DNA of 64,000 nt from Nitrospira sp. ND1. GTDB taxonomy: Bacteria; Nitrospirota; Nitrospiria; Nitrospirales; Nitrospiraceae. The position numbers and the translations under genes were made by a program. The DNA is taken from the NCBI RefSeq assembly GCF_900170025.1, contig NZ_FWEX01000006.1:3153839-3217838 (forward strand). Reading direction: 5' to 3'. Positions 42,679 to 51,737 of the stretch are shown piece by piece; position 1 is the stretch's first letter; each line of letters begins with the position of its first letter. The notes beneath the pieces were generated by a model that worked only from the letters and a program-made list of their open reading frames with translations, had not been told where the DNA came from and ran no database searches.

Positions 42679-43452
42679 ATGCGGTGTGCCGTTCTGACAT
42701 TATTTCCGGATATGGTGGCTCCGGTGCTTGGCCAGAGTATCCTTAAGCGCGCCCAGGAAAAGGGGTTGCTGGAGGTCTCTGTGCAGAACCTGCGTGACCA
42801 TACCTTCGACCGGCATAAGACCGCAGATGATGTGCCGTATGGCGGGGGAGCCGGAATGGTCATGAAGGCCGAACCGGTGCTTCAGGCTGTCGATGCGCTG
42901 CGGGCCCATTATCAGGCTTCTCATCCGGAGACGACGTTGCGGGTGATTATTCCGTCTCCGCAAGGGCGGCCCTTTACGCAGGAACTCGCACAGTCCCTGG
43001 CGCAGGATGAACGGGTAGTGGTGTTTGTGTGTGGGCACTATGAGGGGATGGATGAGCGCGTCAGGCTGGCGCTGCACCCCGAAGAAATCTCCGTCGGCGA
43101 TTATGTGTTGACCGGAGGGGAGCTGCCGGCGTTGGTGATGATCGATGCGGCGGCGCGCCTGGTCCCTGGCGTGTTGGGCGATGCGGCGTCGGCGGCCGAG
43201 GAATCGTTTACCGAGGGATTGTTGGAGTATCCGCACTACACCAGACCGGCGGAGGTGCGCGGGATGGCGGTTCCGGAGGTACTGGTATCGGGTCACCATG
43301 AGGCGATCCGGTTGTGGCGCCGGAAGGAAGCGTTGCGGAACACCTATCTGAAGCGGCCGGATCTCCTGCGGGATCGCGAGCTTGGATCGGAAGATCGACG
43401 GTTGTTAAGCGAAGTGATGCAAGAGAGTCTTGTACAGGTACCTGTTCGTTGA
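42679..43452 (+). CDS. trmD: tRNA (guanine-37-N1)-methyltransferase
   Basis: A 257-residue SPOUT methyltransferase. It has [59 protein letters not shown] and [11 protein letters not shown], which form the trefoil-knot S-adenosylmethionine site. It methylates G37 in tRNAs and prevents +1 frameshifting. Coupled to rimM by a one-base gap. Confidence 0.97.
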   Translation: MRCAVLTLFPDMVAPVLGQSILKRAQEKGLLEVSVQNLRDHTFDRHKTADDVPYGGGAGMVMKAEPVLQAVDALRAHYQASHPETTLRVIIPSPQGRPFTQELAQSLAQDERVVVFVCGHYEGMDERVRLALHPEEISVGDYVLTGGELPALVMIDAAARLVPGVLGDAASAAEESFTEGLLEYPHYTRPAEVRGMAVPEVLVSGHHEAIRLWRRKEALRNTYLKRPDLLRDRELGSEDRRLLSEVMQESLVQVPVR

Positions 43453-43468
43453 GAGGAGGAGAAGGACT

Positions 43469-43882
43469 ATGAATCGGCTAGAACGGATCCAACGATCCTT
43501 AACCAAGAAGACGACGCCCAAGTTCGAGATCGGGGATACTGTTCGTGTCCACGTGAAGGTGGTCGAGGGTGAAAAAGAGCGTATCCAGGTGTATGAGGGG
43601 ACGGTCATCGCCAGGAAAGGCACGCTCAATAGCGAAACCTTCACTGTGCGCAAGCTGTCCTACAACGTCGGCGTTGAGCGGACCTTCCCCATCCACTCGC
43701 CCAATGTGGCCAAGGTTGATGTCGTCCGTCAGGGTCGTGTTCGCCGGGCCAAGCTCTATTATTTGCGCACCAAGAAGGGCAAGTTTGCCAAGGTGGAAGA
43801 TCGCGAGTTTAAGGTCGAGAGCAAGGCGCAAACCGCGGCCAAGCGTGAGGCGGCAGCAGCAGTCACGGCTGCTAAGGCCTGA
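43469..43882 (+). CDS. rplS: 50S ribosomal protein L19
   Basis: A 137-residue protein. [38 protein letters not shown] and RRAKLYYLR are the L19 core. The tail after about residue 115 is Ala/Lys-rich ([16 protein letters not shown]) and longer than in E. coli. The start is ATG 43469, preceded by GAGGAGGAGAAGG. Confidence 0.97.
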   Translation: MNRLERIQRSLTKKTTPKFEIGDTVRVHVKVVEGEKERIQVYEGTVIARKGTLNSETFTVRKLSYNVGVERTFPIHSPNVAKVDVVRQGRVRRAKLYYLRTKKGKFAKVEDREFKVESKAQTAAKREAAAAVTAAKA

Positions 43883-43931
43883 TCGATCAGTTGTGCTGTG
43901 TTCCGCTTGAGACCAGGACAGAGGCGCACGT

Positions 43932-44645
43932 TTGGCTGGTTCTTCGAACCCGACGACAGGGGGCCCCACCGAGGAGTTTGAGGTGGAGGCTCGGTGTCGC
44001 GGGTACCGGCATATAGCCGGGCTCGATGAGGCCGGGCGTGGGCCTCTCGCCGGTCCTGTCGTAGCGGCTGCCGTGCTGTTGCCGCGTGGATGCCGCCTGC
44101 CCGGACTCAACGATTCGAAGCAGGTCGGCGAGTCAGACCGAGTTCGATTGTTCGCCGAAATCGTTCGCCGGGCAACCGGCGTCGGCATCGGAGCTGCGAC
44201 GGAGGCGGAGATCGATCGGTTGAATATCCTTCAAGCAACCCGGTTGGCGATGCGTCGTGCTCTGCAGGCATTACCGCTTCAACCGGACTTTTTGTTGTTG
44301 GATGCGGTCACTCTTTCCGGGCTCTCAGTTCCTCAACGTTCTATCATCAAGGGCGATGGCCTCTCCTGCTCCATTGCGGCCGCCTCGATCATCGCCAAGG
44401 TGACGCGCGACCGTTTGATGGTTGAGTACCACCGTTGGTATCCCCAATATAATTTTGCCGAGCATAAAGGTTACGGGACTCCGGAGCATCTCCGTCTGCT
44501 CCGGGAGCACGGGCCCTGTGCGATTCATCGCCGGAGTTTTGCGCCTGTGCAGCAGCTCTGTGTCGGCGATGCTCGAAAATTGTGTTCCTCTGTCGACCAG
44601 TCTGAGAGCCCGCTGGACCGATGCGCGACCGACGCCGATTGGTAG
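43932..44645 (+). CDS. rnhB: Ribonuclease HII
   Basis: A 237-residue RNase HII that removes RNA from RNA-DNA hybrids and single ribonucleotides. The catalytic acidic set is visible in GLDEAGRGPLAGPVVAAAV and LLLDAVTL; LNDSKQV, GDGLSCSIAAASIIAKVTRD and HKGYGTPEH are also conserved. The start is a TTG at 43932 with GAGG 8 nt upstream. Its end overlaps the YraN gene by 25 bases. Confidence 0.95.
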   Translation: MAGSSNPTTGGPTEEFEVEARCRGYRHIAGLDEAGRGPLAGPVVAAAVLLPRGCRLPGLNDSKQVGESDRVRLFAEIVRRATGVGIGAATEAEIDRLNILQATRLAMRRALQALPLQPDFLLLDAVTLSGLSVPQRSIIKGDGLSCSIAAASIIAKVTRDRLMVEYHRWYPQYNFAEHKGYGTPEHLRLLREHGPCAIHRRSFAPVQQLCVGDARKLCSSVDQSESPLDRCATDADW

Positions 44646-45007
44646 GGGATGAAGGAGAGGGGCGAGCCGAGGCCTATCTGCGCCGACAGGGGTTTCGAAT
44701 CCTTGGACGGAATGTGCGCTCTCCATCGGGTGAACTCGACCTGGTTGCCGATGACCAGGGGGTGCTGGTGTTCGTCGAGGTGAAACGGCGACGGTCTGGG
44801 ACCTACGGTGGTGCGATTGAAGCGGTGGATGCGCGCAAACGTGCCAAATTGATTCAGCTTGCGGCGCAGTATCTGGCGCAACACCGGATTCATGATCGTG
44901 CGTGCCGATTTGATGTCGTCTTGATACAGGATGATTCCGGGACGACTGAACCCGTGCAGCATATTGCGAATGCATTCGACGTCGCGGGGGATGATCTGCG
45001 ATGGTAG
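44621..45007 (+). CDS. YraN family endonuclease-like protein (UPF0102)
   Basis: A 128-residue protein with the Holliday-junction-resolvase-like core of the YraN family: GEGRAEAYLRRQGFRILGRNVR, GELDLVADDQGVLVFVEVKRR and RAKLIQLAAQYL, with the D-ExK nuclease residues. Typically found after rnhB. It overlaps the end of rnhB by 25 bases in another frame, which suggests coupled translation. Confidence 0.92.
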   Translation: MRDRRRLVGDEGEGRAEAYLRRQGFRILGRNVRSPSGELDLVADDQGVLVFVEVKRRRSGTYGGAIEAVDARKRAKLIQLAAQYLAQHRIHDRACRFDVVLIQDDSGTTEPVQHIANAFDVAGDDLRW

Positions 45008-45109
45008 GATGGGAATCGCGCTCCTGATTCATCCAGTCACTGTGTGTCGTGCCGGGCGGCAGGGGCCCGAGAGGTCACTCCGGTCCGGCGGCTGCTCTTG
45101 TCACCATCC

Positions 45110-45778
45110 ATGATTCAACTTTTTCACGTCTCAAAATATTACGACCGCCGTTTGGCGCTGTCCGATGTGACCCTTGAAATCGAGAAGGGCGAGTTCGTGC
45201 TCTTGATGGGACCGAGCGGCGCCGGAAAATCGACCTTGTTGAAATTGCTGATCGGCGCAGAGCGCCCTGAGGAAGGACAGATCCTGGTGCAGGGCCGTAG
45301 TTTGTCGAAATTGCGATCGTCTGAAATTCCCTTACTGCGTCGAAAGATCGGTGTGGTGCTGCAGGATTTCCGCCTGCTGCCAAAGAAAACCGTATTCGAC
45401 AATGTGTCGTTGCCCTTGTTGGTGCAGGGGGCCTCGACTGTCGAAATCAGGCGGAAAGTGACGGACGCATTACGGTCGGTTGGGCTGGATCACAAGAAGG
45501 ATCTCTTTCCCCCCGGCCTCTCTACCGGCGAGCAGCAACGGATTTGCATCGCTCGCGCGATCGTCAACGGGCCGATCATGCTGTTGGCCGATGAACCGAC
45601 GGGGAATCTGGATCCGGAGCTGACCAGCGAAATCATCGAACTGTTCAAGTCGATCAACGCCCGGGGCACGACCATCATCGTGGCGACGCACGATCCCAAT
45701 GTCTTGGCCCAGGTTAATCGCCGGGTGATCACATTGGACCAGGGCAAGGTGGTCTCGCAGGAACAGGTGTGCTCGTGA
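45110..45778 (+). CDS. ftsE: Cell-division ABC transporter ATP-binding protein FtsE
   Basis: A 222-residue ABC ATPase: IQLFHVSKYYDRRLALSDV at the start, Walker A MGPSGAGKST, signature LSTGEQQR (Thr in place of the usual first Gly), Walker B IMLLADEPTGNLDP and the switch His in VATHDPN. With FtsX it controls peptidoglycan hydrolases at the septum through EnvC-type activators. Start taken at ATG 45110, matching the family, although the frame is open upstream and no good ribosome site is seen. Confidence 0.95.
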   Translation: MIQLFHVSKYYDRRLALSDVTLEIEKGEFVLLMGPSGAGKSTLLKLLIGAERPEEGQILVQGRSLSKLRSSEIPLLRRKIGVVLQDFRLLPKKTVFDNVSLPLLVQGASTVEIRRKVTDALRSVGLDHKKDLFPPGLSTGEQQRICIARAIVNGPIMLLADEPTGNLDPELTSEIIELFKSINARGTTIIVATHDPNVLAQVNRRVITLDQGKVVSQEQVCS

Positions 45779-46674
45779 GGCGGTTGTTGTACCTGCTGCG
45801 GGAAGCGGTCGCCAATGTGTTGACCAATCGAACGACCACGGTGGTCGCGGTGGCTACCACGGCCTTCACGTTTGCCTGCGTCGGCGTGTTTTTGTTGTTG
45901 TATGTCAATTTGAGGACCATGGCCTCGTCGCTTGAGCAGGACATCCAGGTTATGGTGTACCTGCAGGACGACCTGACGGAGCAGACGAGAAACGAAATCG
46001 AACTGCAACTGAAGGCCGATCGTGCCGTCGGGTCGTTGACCTTCGTGTCCAAGGAACGGGCGTTGGCTGATTTCCAGAGTCAGTTTCCGGCCGAGTCCCA
46101 TCTGCTGCAGGGGCTCGGGCAGAACCCGCTGCCGGCCTCATTTGTCGTGACGCTTGCGGTGGAGTCCCGTTCATCGGATGCGATGCGGCGGTGGGCCAAT
46201 CGCACCCAGTCGATCCCGGGAGTTGTGCAGGTGCAATACAATCAGGAATGGGTCGAGGCCTTGGCCGGCATTGTCCGGTATATCGAGGTGGCTGCCATCA
46301 TTGTCGGCCTCATTTTATCGGCGGCGTCGGTCACGATCATCGCGAACACAATCCGCCTGGCGCTGTATTCACGCCGGGAGGAAATTGAAATTCTGGGGTT
46401 GATCGGGGCGAGTACGACTTTTATCCGTGTGCCCTATTTGCTCGAAGGTGCGGCGCTCGGGTTGCTCGGCAGTGCTCTCTCGCTGGTAATCCTCAAAGCC
46501 GGGTTTGAGTTGTTCCGCCATGAAATCCGGTCTGCCAGCCGGTTTCTGGGCGTGGACACGCTGCTGACATTTTTCCCCTTCCAAATGTGTGTGGTGCTTG
46601 TCTGTGTGGGGCTCTTTCTCGGTTGTGCCGGCAGTTTTCTCTCGCTGCTCCGATTCGGAGAGGGACGGGCATGA
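45775..46674 (+). CDS. ftsX: Cell-division ABC transporter permease FtsX
   Basis: A 299-residue membrane protein with four hydrophobic segments: near residues 20-45, 165-190, 215-240 and 265-290. A periplasmic loop (about 45-155) follows the first, containing SFVVTLAVES. The IEVAAIIVGLILSAASVTII segment and RREEIEILGLIGASTTFIR are typical. The start is GTG 45775, which overlaps the ftsE stop (GTGA); GTG 45769 is an alternative. It transmits FtsE ATP hydrolysis to the EnvC-like protein encoded next. Confidence 0.95.
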   Translation: MRRLLYLLREAVANVLTNRTTTVVAVATTAFTFACVGVFLLLYVNLRTMASSLEQDIQVMVYLQDDLTEQTRNEIELQLKADRAVGSLTFVSKERALADFQSQFPAESHLLQGLGQNPLPASFVVTLAVESRSSDAMRRWANRTQSIPGVVQVQYNQEWVEALAGIVRYIEVAAIIVGLILSAASVTIIANTIRLALYSRREEIEILGLIGASTTFIRVPYLLEGAALGLLGSALSLVILKAGFELFRHEIRSASRFLGVDTLLTFFPFQMCVVLVCVGLFLGCAGSFLSLLRFGEGRA

Positions 46675-47861
46675 AGTGGGCGCGATGGGGATGTGTTGTG
46701 GTGGCTGCTCATCTGGTCTTGTGGACTGTCCCTGCCTGGGCGGAGCGCAAGGACTCGTACGCGGACAAGATCGAGCAAGAAAAGAAAACGCTGGAAAAGT
46801 TGCGCGGCACGATTGTCGAGAAACGTAAGAAGGCGGACGAGGCGGAAAAGAAACGCGAGTCGGTCCTGCAGGGATTGCAGTCCTTGGACGAACGTCTGGT
46901 TCGTTACCGGCAGGAACACCAGGACGTCGTGAAGAAGCTCAAAAAGAAGGATGTGGAAATCGAGCAGATGAGCGTGCAGCTGAGCCGGCTGTCCGAACGC
47001 ATCGATGAACGGCAGGATGCCATCGCTGCTCGCTTGCGGGTTCAATATGTCGAGGGGCGGTTTTGGCACCTGAGAACGCTCCTGGCGGCCAGTTCTTCCG
47101 GAGACTTTCAGCGGCGGTTTCGATATCTCTCGGCCGTGACGCAGCGAGAGTATGAGATCATGGAAACCTACCGGAAAGATGCCGAGCGGATCGCCGAGGT
47201 CGAGCGGAGTCGAGAAGAGGCACGCCAGGGCATCCTGGCCTACAAGGCCAGCACCGAGGAAAAGCTGGCTCAGATCCAAGGGTTGAAAAAACAGAAACGG
47301 GTGTATCTCGCTAAAATCACTCAAGAAAAGGAATCGCATGATCGGGCCGTAGAGGAACTGGAGCGGTCTGCCAACCGGGTCGACAGCTTGCTGAAGGAAC
47401 TGGAAACCAGACGTCGGGCAGCGCTGGCGACTCGTCCACCCTCCGCGACAGGAGGCCTTCGCGCATTACGTGGGACGCTCCTATGGCCGACCGAAGGGCA
47501 AGTGGTGTCCTACTTCGGCCGGCAGAAGCATCCGACCTTCAATACCTATATCCAGCGAAAAGGGATTGAGATTCGCGCTGCGGAAGGGAGTAATATACGG
47601 TCGGTGCTTGCAGGCCAGGTTGTCTACGCGGACTGGTTGAAAGGCTACGGACTCGTTATAATCATGGATCATGCAAACGGAGTTTTTTCGTTGTATGCCC
47701 ATGCGTCGAAAATATTGACGGCGGTCGGGGCCCGGATCGAAGCCGGAGAAGCGATCGGTGAAACGGGCGACACGGGCATGACGGGTGAGAATACGCTCTA
47801 TTTTGAGTTGCGCGAGGGGGCAGAGCCGGTGGATCCCCTCGTGTGGCTGTCGAAGCGATAG
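46671..47861 (+). CDS. envC: EnvC-like murein hydrolase activator (coiled coil + degenerate LytM)
   Basis: A 396-residue exported protein. Signal peptide 1-23 (ending PAWAE), then a long charged coiled coil (about 28-260), then a C-terminal LytM/M23 domain (about 270-396). Of the metal ligands, the first H-x3-D motif is lost: the segment reads RKGIEIRAAEG, with no His and Glu for Asp. The later DHANGVF and LYAHAS histidines remain. This is the pattern of non-catalytic activators such as EnvC. ATG 46671 overlaps the ftsX stop (ATGA), so FtsE-FtsX-EnvC are coupled. Confidence 0.92.
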   Translation: MKWARWGCVVVAAHLVLWTVPAWAERKDSYADKIEQEKKTLEKLRGTIVEKRKKADEAEKKRESVLQGLQSLDERLVRYRQEHQDVVKKLKKKDVEIEQMSVQLSRLSERIDERQDAIAARLRVQYVEGRFWHLRTLLAASSSGDFQRRFRYLSAVTQREYEIMETYRKDAERIAEVERSREEARQGILAYKASTEEKLAQIQGLKKQKRVYLAKITQEKESHDRAVEELERSANRVDSLLKELETRRRAALATRPPSATGGLRALRGTLLWPTEGQVVSYFGRQKHPTFNTYIQRKGIEIRAAEGSNIRSVLAGQVVYADWLKGYGLVIIMDHANGVFSLYAHASKILTAVGARIEAGEAIGETGDTGMTGENTLYFELREGAEPVDPLVWLSKR

Positions 47862-47887
47862 GCCTCGGAAGGAAGGAAACCTACGTT

Positions 47888-49237
47888 ATGGAACAGCGGC
47901 GAAGCCGACGGTGGTTATATCTTTTGCTGATGGTGACGGTAGCCCTGGGTATCGGCATTGTGCTGGAAAAGGGATTGGAACGGACCGGCCACGCCTCCGA
48001 GACCTATGAAGAGCTGCGGACCTTCTCCGAGGTCTTGACGCAGGTGCAGAAACACTACGTCGACGATACAAAGGTGAAAGACCTCGTACAGGGTGCGATT
48101 CGCGGGATGCTCTCCACGTTGGATCCGCACTCAGCCTATATGACGCCCGAGATGTACAAGGAAATGCAGGTCGAAACGAAAGGCGAATTCGGCGGGGTCG
48201 GGATTCAGATCGGCGTGAAGGAGAATCGCCTTGCCGTCATTTCCCCGATCGAAGGCACGCCTGCCCATCGAGCCGGGATCAAGGCGGGTGATTTCATTAC
48301 TAAGGTGAACGACGAACCCACAAAGGATTTGACGCTGATGGATGCGGTGCAGAAAATGCGCGGCCCCAAAGGCACCAAGGTGAACCTCACGATCCAGCGG
48401 GACGGTACGGCAGACCCGCTGGCGTTTTCATTGGTGCGGGACACCATCAAGATCGAAAGCGTGAAGTTCAAGGTGCTCGACAATATCATTGGGTATGTGC
48501 GTTTGACGCAGTTCCAGGAAGCCACGGGACGGGACCTCAGCCGGGCGCTCAAGCAGTTCAAGGAGCAGAAGGTTCAGGGGACGATTCTCGACTTGCGGAA
48601 CAATCCCGGTGGCCTGTTGACGGCGGCCGTCGATGTGTCCGAACAGTTTGTGGGGAACGGGAAGCTGATCGTCTATACCAAGGGTCGTGAGGGGAAGAAG
48701 GATGAGTGGTTCTCCAAGACGAAGGAGACGCTGGAAGATTCGCCGATGATCATCCTGGTGAACGAAGGGTCGGCTAGCGCGTCGGAGATTGTGGCCGGTG
48801 CGTTGCAGGATTGGGGACGGGCCGTCATTGTCGGGACCACGTCGTTCGGCAAGGGATCCGTCCAGACGATTCTGCCGCTGGGTGACGGGTCGGGACTTCG
48901 GCTCACGACTGCCAAGTACTACACGCCGAAGGGGCGCTCGATTCAGTCCACCGGCATCACGCCGGACATTGTGGTCAAACTGCAAACGCAGACCGTCGCA
49001 AAGGCCGGCGAGAAAGACGGAAAAGAGTCTGAACCGAAGACGGCCAAAGCGCCTGCAGCCGGAAAGGATCCATCGCCTTCGGCCAAGCCGGGTGAGGAGC
49101 CTGCGCACAAGAATGGCGCCGTGTCGGCCGGGGATGGGGCCGGGGATATTTCGCTGGATGATGACGTGCAGCTTCAAAAGGCCGTTGAGCTGTTGAAGAC
49201 CTGGAAGATCTTTAAGGAGCTGCGGCCGGCGGCGTAG
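47888..49237 (+). CDS. ctpA: Carboxyl-terminal processing protease (S41)
   Basis: A 449-residue exported protease. N-terminal hydrophobic segment about 9-28, then GVGIQIGVKENRL leading into a PDZ domain (about 85-165), then the S41 core with LDLRNNPGGLL, the nucleophile Ser in NEGSASASEIVAGAL and the lysine in FGKGSVQT. A Lys/Pro/Ala-rich low-complexity stretch follows before a last helix (QKAVELLKTW). It processes periplasmic protein C termini. It follows envC, as in many bacteria. Its last 26 bases overlap a convergent gene. Confidence 0.94.
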   Translation: MEQRRSRRWLYLLLMVTVALGIGIVLEKGLERTGHASETYEELRTFSEVLTQVQKHYVDDTKVKDLVQGAIRGMLSTLDPHSAYMTPEMYKEMQVETKGEFGGVGIQIGVKENRLAVISPIEGTPAHRAGIKAGDFITKVNDEPTKDLTLMDAVQKMRGPKGTKVNLTIQRDGTADPLAFSLVRDTIKIESVKFKVLDNIIGYVRLTQFQEATGRDLSRALKQFKEQKVQGTILDLRNNPGGLLTAAVDVSEQFVGNGKLIVYTKGREGKKDEWFSKTKETLEDSPMIILVNEGSASASEIVAGALQDWGRAVIVGTTSFGKGSVQTILPLGDGSGLRLTTAKYYTPKGRSIQSTGITPDIVVKLQTQTVAKAGEKDGKESEPKTAKAPAAGKDPSPSAKPGEEPAHKNGAVSAGDGAGDISLDDDVQLQKAVELLKTWKIFKELRPAA

Positions 49238-49703
49238 TCGGCACGGTTCCGATCCGTTCGCGGATGGCGGCGAGCAGCGTGTCTTCCGACCCGGAAAAAC
49301 CTGGTTGTGTTCGTAAGAGATGGGACGCAACCAGGCTTTCCAGGTCGGCCAATGTGCGGATGTTCAGCCGGAAATATAAGTAACTCACCAGGGCATCAGA
49401 GAGGCCCGGCAACGAAGCCCAGCCGGCCACTTCCTCCGGCAACGGTGTCTTCAGTTCTTCATAGGCGCGAATCGTTCCTGTCGCCAGAAACTCTTCAATC
49501 TTCACTGCCAAGTCCCGCCCGATTCCGGGGATCTCCTGAAGCTGATGGCGCGCGGCTAGATCAGCCAGGTCTCCCGTAACCGTCAGGATCGAATCGGCCG
49601 CTTTCCGATACGCGCGGACGCGATAAGGATTGGCGCGTTGGCTTGCCAGCAGGTTGGCCATCGCACGAAAGATCTGCGCAAGTTGATGGGTGCGGTCGTC
49701 CAT
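49212..49703 (-). CDS. Helix-hairpin-helix protein (DNA polymerase X N-terminal-like)
   Basis: A 163-residue protein. The first 70 residues, AQIFRAMANLLASQRANPYRVRAY through EIPGIGRDLAVKIEEFL, match the HhH region at the N terminus of bacterial family X polymerases; GWASLPGLSDALVSYLY forms a second HhH-like unit. No polymerase or PHP domain follows, so it is a free DNA-binding module. No clear ribosome site. It overlaps the end of ctpA by 26 bases on the opposite strand. Confidence 0.75.
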   Translation of the reverse strand: MDDRTHQLAQIFRAMANLLASQRANPYRVRAYRKAADSILTVTGDLADLAARHQLQEIPGIGRDLAVKIEEFLATGTIRAYEELKTPLPEEVAGWASLPGLSDALVSYLYFRLNIRTLADLESLVASHLLRTQPGFSGSEDTLLAAIRERIGTVPTTPPAAAP

Positions 49704-49778
49704 AGTCGTGTGCCCGGCGGTCTTTATCTACATTGTGCGAGTATCGAATCCCAAACGGCAAGGCCTTACCGGGCTTGG

Positions 49779-49808
49779 TTGACAACCGGTTTTCCCGTTT
49801 CATAGGAT
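49779..49808 (+). promoter_or_regulatory. Sigma-70 promoter of the thiamine genes
   Basis: TTGACA (49779-49784), an 18-nt spacer and TAGGAT (49803-49808). No TPP riboswitch (CUGAGA-type motif) is present between it and thiS. Confidence 0.6.
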
Positions 49809-49831
49809 GATCTGAAGAATTGAGGTGCGCA

Positions 49832-50038
49832 GTGATCATTCACGTGAATGGTGAATCTCGCGGAATCGGCGATGGGGAGACGGTTGCAGCGCTGTTGCAC
49901 GAGTTGGAGATCCGCGCGGATCGCGTCGCCGTCGAATTGAATTTGGAGATTCTGGATCGCAAGGATTTTGAAACCCGCGGACTCCGCGAGGGGGATCGGG
50001 TGGAGATATTGAGCTTTATTGGTGGCGGAGCGAGGTAA
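49832..50038 (+). CDS. thiS: Sulfur carrier protein ThiS
   Basis: A 68-residue ubiquitin-fold sulfur carrier: [22 protein letters not shown] and [10 protein letters not shown], ending IGGGAR. The C-terminal Gly-Gly that receives the thiocarboxylate is followed by Ala-Arg, so it is not the exact terminus. The start is GTG 49832 with TGAGG 6 nt upstream; a TTG at 49820 would be the only longer choice. thiG begins 9 nt downstream. Confidence 0.9.
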   Translation: MIIHVNGESRGIGDGETVAALLHELEIRADRVAVELNLEILDRKDFETRGLREGDRVEILSFIGGGAR

Positions 50039-50046
50039 CCACATTT

Positions 50047-50826
50047 ATGGATACGATCAACGATCGCTTAGTGATTGCCGGCCGGGAATTTACGTCTCGC
50101 CTCTGGGTGGGGACCGGTAAGTATAAAGACTTTGTCGAGACTAAGAAGGCTATCGAGGCGTCCGGTGCGGACGTGGTGACGGTGGCGGTTCGTCGCGTGA
50201 ACATCACGGATCGGTCCAAGGAAAATCTCCTGGATTATCTCGACCCGAAAAAATACATCATTTTGCCGAACACCGCCGGTTGTTACACGGTGGAAGATGC
50301 CGTCCGGTATGCCCGGTTGGCTCGCGCGGCCGGCGTGTCCGATCTGGTCAAGCTGGAAGTCCTGGGCGATGAAAAGACTCTTTTCCCGGACACCGCGGGA
50401 TTGATCGAGGCGGCCAAGATCCTCATCAAAGAAGGCTTCATCGTCCTGCCCTATACGAACGATGACCCGATCGTTGCCAAGAAGCTGGTGGATATCGGCT
50501 GTCCTGCGGTGATGCCGCTGGCTGCTCCGATCGGCTCGGGGCTCGGGATCCGTAATCCATACAATCTCAAGATCATCATGGAAACGGTCAAGGTGCCCAT
50601 CATCGTGGACGCCGGAGTCGGAACGGCATCCGATGCCGCGCTGGCGATGGAGTACGGAGCGGATGCGGTGCTGATGAACACCGCTATTGCCGGCGCGCAG
50701 GACCCCATCGCGATGGCCGAGGCTATGAAGTATGGTGTCTGGGCCGGGCGACTGGCCTACAAGGCCGGGCGCATTCCGCGCAAGCTCTATGCGACAGCCA
50801 GTAGCCCGATCGAGGGCATGCTCTAA
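50047..50826 (+). CDS. thiG: Thiazole synthase
   Basis: A 259-residue TIM-barrel enzyme that makes the thiazole phosphate of thiamine from deoxyxylulose phosphate, dehydroglycine and ThiS-thiocarboxylate. Conserved parts are [95 protein letters not shown] and [12 protein letters not shown]. The Schiff-base lysine is in VKLEV. Full length. Confidence 0.96.
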   Translation: MDTINDRLVIAGREFTSRLWVGTGKYKDFVETKKAIEASGADVVTVAVRRVNITDRSKENLLDYLDPKKYIILPNTAGCYTVEDAVRYARLARAAGVSDLVKLEVLGDEKTLFPDTAGLIEAAKILIKEGFIVLPYTNDDPIVAKKLVDIGCPAVMPLAAPIGSGLGIRNPYNLKIIMETVKVPIIVDAGVGTASDAALAMEYGADAVLMNTAIAGAQDPIAMAEAMKYGVWAGRLAYKAGRIPRKLYATASSPIEGML

Positions 50827-50955
50827 TAGCCAGAGAACCGTCTTTGGTCGGTGTCGGCGAGCCGGGCTGAGTGCGTGTGTGAGTGGTGAACCGGTCCTGA
50901 TCTCCCGGCATCTCACATTCAACTGGCATCATTCAGCATCCAGAATATTTCCCGA

Positions 50956-51582
50956 ATGCCCTCCGTCGATTTCCGTCTGTATTTAGTGACTGATCGTCAA
51001 CAGACCGCCGGACGTCCGCTGGTGTCGGTCGTCGGGCGGGCGGTGAGTGCCGGTGTGCGCGCGGTGCAGCTGCGTGAACGTGATCTTCCGATCCGAGAGC
51101 TGCTCTCTTTGGCGCTCGACCTGCAGCGCGAGTTGTCGGACATGCAGTTGTTCATCAATGACCGTGTGGATCTGGCGGTGGCACTGGGGTGCCGGGGGGC
51201 GCATTTGCGCGAGAGCAGTTTGCCGGCCCCGGTGGTGCGAACGCTGTTGCAGCCCTCGCAGCTGTTGGGTCTGTCCGTCCATTCCATCCAGGATGCGGTG
51301 GCGGCAGAACGGCACGGCGCGGATTTTGTGGTGTTGGGTCCGATTTACGACACGCCTTCGAAGCGGGAGTATGGGGCGCCGCTTGGCCTCCAGGTACTCG
51401 AACAGGCCGCGCGCGCGGTGAACATTCCAATTTTTGCCATCGGAGGGATGACTGCCTCGCGTACACGTGAGGTGCGGCAGGCGGGAGCATTCGGTGTGGC
51501 GGTGTTGTCCTCGATCTTGAGTGCGTCGAATGTCGAAGTAGCGACCGAGAAATTTCTTTCGGCGATCGAGCGCGGATCATGA
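50956..51582 (+). CDS. thiE: Thiamine-phosphate synthase
   Basis: A 208-residue enzyme joining the thiazole and pyrimidine halves of thiamine phosphate. LYLVTDRQQTAGRPL, VQLRERDLPIRELL, FINDRVDLAVALGCRGAHL, GLSVHSIQDAVAAERHGADFVVLGPIYDTPSK and IFAIGGMT are the family motifs. It follows thiG after 129 nt that show no structure of note. Ribosome site weak. Confidence 0.94.
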   Translation: MPSVDFRLYLVTDRQQTAGRPLVSVVGRAVSAGVRAVQLRERDLPIRELLSLALDLQRELSDMQLFINDRVDLAVALGCRGAHLRESSLPAPVVRTLLQPSQLLGLSVHSIQDAVAAERHGADFVVLGPIYDTPSKREYGAPLGLQVLEQAARAVNIPIFAIGGMTASRTREVRQAGAFGVAVLSSILSASNVEVATEKFLSAIERGS

Positions 51583-51648
51583 AGAGGATTGCTGCAGAGG
51601 GCGTCTCACGCATCGACACACGTCACGATGTATCGCCGTCTGCTGCTG

Positions 51649-51677
51649 TTGACCACCCCATAGGCGGGTGATAGAAT
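51649..51677 (+). promoter_or_regulatory. Sigma-70 promoter of the proteasome operon
   Basis: TTGACC (51649-51654), a 17-nt spacer and TAGAAT (51672-51677), 60 nt before the arc start. It separates the proteasome genes from thiE. Confidence 0.7.
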
Positions 51678-51737
51678 CCGAAACAGTGTTGATGACCGTC
51701 ACTGACAGGGATTGTAAGCGATCCAAAGAGTGGGGCG

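Noticed and set aside
49704-49831. Possible TPP riboswitch ahead of thiS
   Set aside because: None of the conserved THI-box motifs could be found; only a plain promoter is visible.
51579-51671. A 30-codon frame overlapping the thiE stop (ATGA) and ending in Gly-Gly, just upstream of arc, considered as a minimal Pup-like modifier
   Set aside because: It is too short, not charged or disordered like Pup/UBact, lacks a ribosome site and the final Glu/Gln, and overlaps the predicted proteasome promoter.
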